9,086 nucleotides of DNA from an uncultured Christensenellaceae bacterium (GTDB taxonomy: Bacteria > Bacillota > Clostridia > Christensenellales > UBA1242): assembly GCA_949902685.1 (NCBI GenBank), contig CATLDS010000011.1:1-9086 (forward strand), in the 5' to 3' direction. The number at the start of each line of letters is the position of its first letter. Positions within the stretch are counted from its first letter, which is position 1. This document shows, piece after piece, positions 6,722 through 9,086 of the stretch. The notes below the pieces were generated by a model. That model worked only from the letters and a program-made list of their open reading frames with translations, did no database searches and was not told the DNA's origin. Both the position numbers and the translations under genes were made by a program.

Positions 6722-7594
6722 GTGTTTGATTTTCATATTGAAGAACTTAATACATTTGGTAAAGGCCATTGGGAGATTATTCAATCTAAAAGATGTGACC
6801 CGCTTAATTTTTCAATCAATTGTGAGAGATTAAGATCGATTTTCTTAGATACGGACTTATGTTTAAATAGTATGAAATACATAGAAAAATATTTAATAGA
6901 TAGTATGTTCATTGTATTTTTGGACAACGATGATAATCCTCAAATTGTTGCTGATGCTAGTTGGGGAGAGTTGAATTCTTGTCGTGGAGTTGTAGATGGA
7001 GAAGAGCAGAATATTGATTCTTATTTTGCTGATGTGGTGAATGATTTTCTAAATAAAAATTTAGATCTAAGATATTGCAAAGAGTGGAGACATCAAGTAA
7101 ACTGGATATTTCATCTAAGGGAATATGATCAACTTTTAAATGAGCGAAGATATGACGAAATCAATTTAAATGATCTACTTGAAGATATGAGTTATAATGG
7201 CTATAGTTTGCATTATGATGGGTGTACGGATACCAATAATAAACACGTTTATTACCCGATAGTTAAACGACAACTTCTCAACCAATCAATGTTAAAACCA
7301 TTGCTCGCCAAGGCGATAGGTTGTAAGACACGTGAATTATATGTTGGTAAATATCATGGCGATGGTGTTGGGATAAAATATGTTGTAGGACATCTTATCT
7401 CTAAGTATCTAGCTAAAAATTGTAACATAGAAAAGGTTTATGGTCATGTTAAAATAGAAGATTATTTTGGATTGTACAACGTTTATGCCATCAATAGTAC
7501 GTTTAGCTTTAGTATTATAGGTGACAAAAATAATGCGCTTGATTGTTGCGAAATATTTGGAGACGGGGTAGCAATAGATGGTGATATTTTGTAA
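6722..7594 (+). CDS. Putative moron / accessory protein, leaderless, unknown function (290 aa)
   Basis: The frame opens at GTG 6722, directly after an in-frame TAA (6719-6721), so no earlier start exists. The next Met is residue 51, and no ribosome binding site precedes either. The GTG coincides with the predicted transcription start, implying leaderless translation. The product is soluble-looking and Cys/Asp/Tyr-rich, with no signal peptide, membrane span or recognised catalytic motif. Residues about 46-110 (from LCLNSMKYIEKYL through MFIVFLDNDDNPQIV, CRGV and EEQNIDSYFADVVNDFLNK) resemble from memory a module in uncharacterised proteins of gut Bacillota and candidate-phyla bacteria and phages, where a 'WCT...yv..dG.P.vai' strand pair precedes 'evRG..NQ'. 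The second half (YPIVKRQLL onward, with a Gly/Asp-rich end) is unfamiliar. It is flanked by its own promoter and terminator, between phage late genes and host tRNAs. A host gene is the alternative. Confidence 0.75.
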   Translation: MFDFHIEELNTFGKGHWEIIQSKRCDPLNFSINCERLRSIFLDTDLCLNSMKYIEKYLIDSMFIVFLDNDDNPQIVADASWGELNSCRGVVDGEEQNIDSYFADVVNDFLNKNLDLRYCKEWRHQVNWIFHLREYDQLLNERRYDEINLNDLLEDMSYNGYSLHYDGCTDTNNKHVYYPIVKRQLLNQSMLKPLLAKAIGCKTRELYVGKYHGDGVGIKYVVGHLISKYLAKNCNIEKVYGHVKIEDYFGLYNVYAINSTFSFSIIGDKNNALDCCEIFGDGVAIDGDIL

Positions 7595-7601
7595 GTTTAT
7601 T

Positions 7602-7634
7602 AAAAAATATATCTCGACATGAGATATATTTTTT
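7602..7634 (+). terminator. Terminator of the accessory gene (possibly bidirectional)
   Basis: Eight bases after the TAA lies a perfect 14-bp inverted repeat, AAAAAATATATCTC (7602-7615) and GAGATATATTTTTT (7621-7634), around a 5-nt loop GACAT. The 3' arm ends in a T-tract, and the A-run on the other side would give a U-tract in minus-strand RNA. It could therefore stop transcription in both directions, including read-through from the tRNA genes. Confidence 0.88.
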
Positions 7635-7724
7635 ATTAGAACTAATAAGAATTTGGCTGGGCAAATTTAATCCAAAACAATTAAATCTTAAATAATATTT
7701 TTATTTTTAATTGTATAAATGGGG

Positions 7725-7752
7725 TCCCCGCAAAGTATTAACTTTGTGGGGA
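7725..7752 (+). repeat. GC-rich 12-bp hairpin, unexplained
   Basis: TCCCCGCAAAGT pairs with ACTTTGTGGGGA around an ATTA loop. The only imperfect pair is G with T, which is a stable G-U wobble in plus-strand RNA but an A-C mismatch in minus-strand RNA, so if it acts as RNA it is more likely rightward. Neither side has a U-tract, so it is not a standard terminator. GGGG at 7721-7724 can compete for the CCCC of the 5' arm. A TATAAA at 7714-7719 is just upstream, but no -35 box is visible. Confidence 0.55.
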
Positions 7753-7782
7753 AGAGGAAAACAAAAGCGAAAATCAAACATA

Positions 7783-7805
7783 TAAAATTTGTTTTACAAA
7801 ATTTA
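7783..7805. repeat. AT-rich imperfect palindrome near tRNA-Gln
   Basis: TAAAATTTGT and ACAAAATTTA form 10-base inverted arms with one mismatch around TTT. It lies 26 bases from the 3' end of the tRNA-Gln gene. It might be a protein binding site, such as an integrase or excisionase arm, or chance in AT-rich DNA. No terminator U-tract follows. Confidence 0.35.
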
Positions 7806-7831
7806 GGTTTGAGGAGGTTCTAGTTTGACGA

Positions 7832-7906
7832 TGGCTGGGGTAGGTAGATTCGAACTACCGAGTGCAAGAGTCAAAGTCTTGTGCCTTACCGCTTGGCGAT
7901 ACCCCA
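7832..7906 (-). tRNA. tRNA-Gln (anticodon TTG), CCA encoded
   Basis: The reverse complement folds as a full 75-nt cloverleaf. It has a TGGGGTA/TACCCCA acceptor stem, a D-arm with AAGCGGTAAGGC, anticodon stem CAAGA/TCTTG with loop CTTTGAC (anticodon TTG, reading CAA), a T-arm with GTTCGAATC, discriminator G and encoded CCA (7832-7834). It delivers glutamine (or Glu later amidated, depending on the host). The gene is intact. Its 3' end faces the prophage, which makes it the best candidate integration target. The terminator of tRNA-Lys separates it from that gene, so it probably has its own promoter. Confidence 0.95.
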
Positions 7907-7937
7907 TTATAATGCACCTTATTTATACTATTATGAG

Positions 7938-7966
7938 AAAATAATATTTGTGCATTGATATGTCTA
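7938..7966 (-). promoter_or_regulatory. Possible promoter of tRNA-Gln
   Basis: On the minus strand, TAGACA (7966-7961, five of six bases of the -35 consensus) is followed after 17 bases by TATTTT (7943-7938, four of six). Transcription would begin about 25 bases before the mature tRNA 5' end. A promoter is needed here because a terminator lies upstream, but another AT-rich box (TATAAA at 7927-7922) is an alternative -10. Confidence 0.4.
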
Positions 7967-7985
7967 AACGGTGAAGGAATTTAAT

Positions 7986-8007
7986 AAAAATCGGGTTATA
8001 CACCCGA
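7986..8007 (-). terminator. Rho-independent terminator after tRNA-Lys
   Basis: In minus-strand RNA, TCGGGT and ACCCGA form a 6-bp GC-rich stem around a 5-nt loop, followed immediately by TTTTT (7990-7986). It begins six bases after the CCA end of tRNA-Lys. Confidence 0.88.
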
Positions 8008-8013
8008 CACTTG

Positions 8014-8089
8014 TGGTGGGCGATCGGGGACTCGAACCCCGGACCCACTGATTAAGAGTCAGTTGCTCTACCAACTGAGCTAATCGCCC
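8014..8089 (-). tRNA. tRNA-Lys (anticodon CTT), CCA encoded
   Basis: The reverse complement is a standard 76-nt cloverleaf. It has acceptor GGGCGAT/ATCGCCC, a D-arm TAGCTCAGTTGGTAGAGCA, anticodon stem ACTGA/TCAGT with loop CTCTTAA (anticodon CTT, reading AAG), a T-arm GGGGTTCGAGTCCCC, discriminator A and encoded CCA (8014-8016). It forms a single-gene transcription unit with its own strong promoter and terminator. AAG-type lysine codons are common in the neighbouring genes. Confidence 0.96.
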
Positions 8090-8109
8090 ATACCATTTAA
8101 GACTTTAGT

Positions 8110-8138
8110 ATTTTATCAAAACATTGAATCAATGTCAA
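8110..8138 (-). promoter_or_regulatory. Near-consensus promoter of tRNA-Lys
   Basis: On the minus strand a perfect -35 TTGACA (8138-8133), a 17-bp spacer and TAAAAT (8115-8110) preceded by the TG of an extended -10 give a very strong promoter. The start would be about 8103, some 14 bases before the tRNA 5' end at 8089. Confidence 0.9.
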
Positions 8139-8251
8139 TAGATTTGTTTTATATTTTTAAAATTAATTTTATTGTTGTGTTATCAATTTATTTTGTAAAT
8201 ATTAGAAAATCATTAATGTTTCTTTTTCCAAGTTTTTGTGTAGAAATTAGC

Positions 8252-8280
8252 TTATAAAAAATATTCATCTCGCATACACT
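8252..8280 (+). promoter_or_regulatory. Possible promoter giving a leaderless murG transcript
   Basis: TACACT (8275-8280, four of six -10 bases) ends five bases before the murG ATG at 8286, and TTATAA at 8252-8257 is a weak -35 at 17-bp spacing. Transcription would then start at or next to the A of the ATG. The lack of any purine-rich ribosome binding site in the preceding 25 bases fits this. Confidence 0.45.
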
Positions 8281-8285
8281 ATCAT

Positions 8286-9086
8286 ATGAAGAAAAAAATT
8301 GTATTCACAGGCGGTGGCACACTTGGACATGTTATGCCGAATTTATATTTAGCCGAAGAATTAAAGAATGATTATGACATCTCGTACATAGGGACAGACG
8401 GATTAGAGCACGACCGTGTAATAAAAGAGATAGATGATTACCACACAATTCCTGCAGTAAAACTTGTTAGGGGTAAAATTTTCACAAATCTAAAAATTCC
8501 ATTTGTTCTTATTAAATCTATCTTCAAATCAAAGAAGGAATTAAAAGAAATTAAACCAGATGTTATTTTTAGTAAGGGTGGATATGTATCCCTTCCTGTA
8601 TGTATAGCAGGCAGGATGCTCAAGATTCCTATAATTTCTCATGAAAGTGATTATTCGTTTGGACTTGCTAACAAAATGATACTTAAACTTTCAAATACAA
8701 TGTGCGTAAATTTTGCCCACTTAGAAGAGAAGAACAAAAAGATTACATATTCAGGACCAATATTCAGTAGGGATTTTGATAGCGATAGAAAGGATAAATC
8801 TAATCTTAATATCAATCCAAACAAGTCAACAATTCTAATAGTAGGTGGCTCACTCGGCTCGCAAAAGATTAATGAAATAATTTTCGCTATTGTACGTGAT
8901 TTATTGCCTCAGTTCAATATTATCCACATTGTAGGCAAAGGCAACAATAAATTAAAATCATATGATAATTACAATGCGATTGAGCAGACGGAAGATATGG
9001 TCAGTATGTACAATATCGCCGACTTTGTGATAGGACGTAGTGGGGCAGGAGTAACAGCAGAATGTTTTTATAAGCACTTGCCAATG
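8286..9086 (+). CDS. murG: MurG, lipid II-forming GlcNAc transferase (5' part, cut by window edge)
   Basis: MurG transfers GlcNAc from UDP-GlcNAc to undecaprenyl-PP-MurNAc-pentapeptide (lipid I), making lipid II at the cytoplasmic face of the membrane. The 267 codons present are open to the right edge; the full family length is about 350-370 aa. Family landmarks are: the N-terminal Gly-rich loop GGGTLGHVMP (residues 9-18, with the conserved His of the lipid I/catalytic site); FSKGGYVSLPV, matching the family GGY-S-P block; HESD with GLANK, the clostridial form of HEQN...ANR; VGGSLGSQKIN, the second Gly-rich loop; and IGRSGAGVTAE near the end, the donor-binding RSGA motif. The second residue of the usual GGTGGH or GGTAGH position is Leu. 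The start is the first ATG of the frame, with no ribosome binding site. It is divergent from the tRNA genes and not in a visible mur cluster, and marks the host side of the junction. Confidence 0.93.
   Translation, partial: MKKKIVFTGGGTLGHVMPNLYLAEELKNDYDISYIGTDGLEHDRVIKEIDDYHTIPAVKLVRGKIFTNLKIPFVLIKSIFKSKKELKEIKPDVIFSKGGYVSLPVCIAGRMLKIPIISHESDYSFGLANKMILKLSNTMCVNFAHLEEKNKKITYSGPIFSRDFDSDRKDKSNLNINPNKSTILIVGGSLGSQKINEIIFAIVRDLLPQFNIIHIVGKGNNKLKSYDNYNAIEQTEDMVSMYNIADFVIGRSGAGVTAECFYKHLPM

Larger units (their letters stand above)
7635..7831. other. Gene-free junction segment between accessory gene and tRNA-Gln
   Basis: These 197 bases carry no convincing gene. They are very AT-rich except for one GC-rich hairpin (7725-7752), and they contain an AT-rich imperfect palindrome (7783-7805) and a weak long-range inverted repeat (ACAATTAAA at 7677-7685 with TTTAATTGT at 7706-7714). 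A GAGGAGG at 7811-7817 precedes a short frame that runs antisense through the tRNA and is not credited. In an integrated phage this would be the attR arm region on the phage side of the tRNA; that is inference from position only. Confidence 0.5.

Noticed and set aside
7677..7714. Long-loop inverted repeat ACAATTAAA/TTTAATTGT
   Set aside because: A 9-bp all-weak stem with a 20-nt loop in very AT-rich sequence is expected by chance.
7825..7944. A short plus-strand frame (TTG 7825 or ATG 7831 to TAA 7942-7944) with GAGGAGG at 7811-7817 in front
   Set aside because: It runs antisense through the whole tRNA-Gln gene; its MAGVGRFELP-like start is the usual spurious translation of a tRNA reverse complement. 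The purine run is probably coincidental.
1..9086. CRISPR array, insertion sequence, or riboswitch
   Set aside because: No regularly spaced repeats, no transposase-like frame or paired terminal repeats, and no recognisable riboswitch core were seen.

Overview
This window looks like the right-hand end of a prophage joined to the chromosome of a low-GC, probably Gram-positive (Bacillota-like) bacterium. The evidence is an AT-rich sequence, strong AAGGAG-type ribosome binding sites, a phi-LC3-type holin as found in phages of Gram-positives, host tRNAs with encoded CCA ends, and a peptidoglycan gene (murG) of the clostridial type. TGA and TAG behave as stops, and Trp is TGG. The genus cannot be told from this sequence.

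Positions 1-6665 hold a tightly packed, rightward phage late operon. It contains the 3' tail of an upstream gene, then a portal protein, a scaffolding-like protein, a major capsid protein, a 109-aa conserved phage-type protein, a gp4-like head-tail connector, a gp10-like beta-rich tail hub/stabilisation protein, a 41-aa small protein too short for routine calling, and a holin with a long hydrophilic tail. The gene order and lengths follow short-tailed, P22-type phages: portal, scaffold, coat, gp4, gp10. Neighbouring genes abut or overlap by a few bases, which suggests translational coupling. The operon ends in a textbook terminator overlapping the holin stop codon. No tape measure, tail fibre/spike or endolysin is visible here.

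Positions 6666-7634 hold a self-contained one-gene cassette: a near-consensus extended -10 promoter, a 290-aa gene whose GTG start falls at the predicted transcription start (apparently leaderless), and its own terminator. Its place, between the late operon and the host junction, is that of a phage 'moron' or lysogenic-conversion gene. The function is unknown. Positions 7635-7831 carry two inverted repeats and no convincing gene.

Positions 7832-9086 look like host chromosome: tRNA-Gln(TTG) and tRNA-Lys(CTT) on the minus strand, the latter with a very good promoter and terminator, then the divergent 5' 267 codons of murG, which also looks leaderless. The 3' end of tRNA-Gln faces the phage side, the usual geometry when a prophage has integrated into a tRNA gene. 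That makes tRNA-Gln the best candidate for attR, but the other end and the integrase are outside the window.
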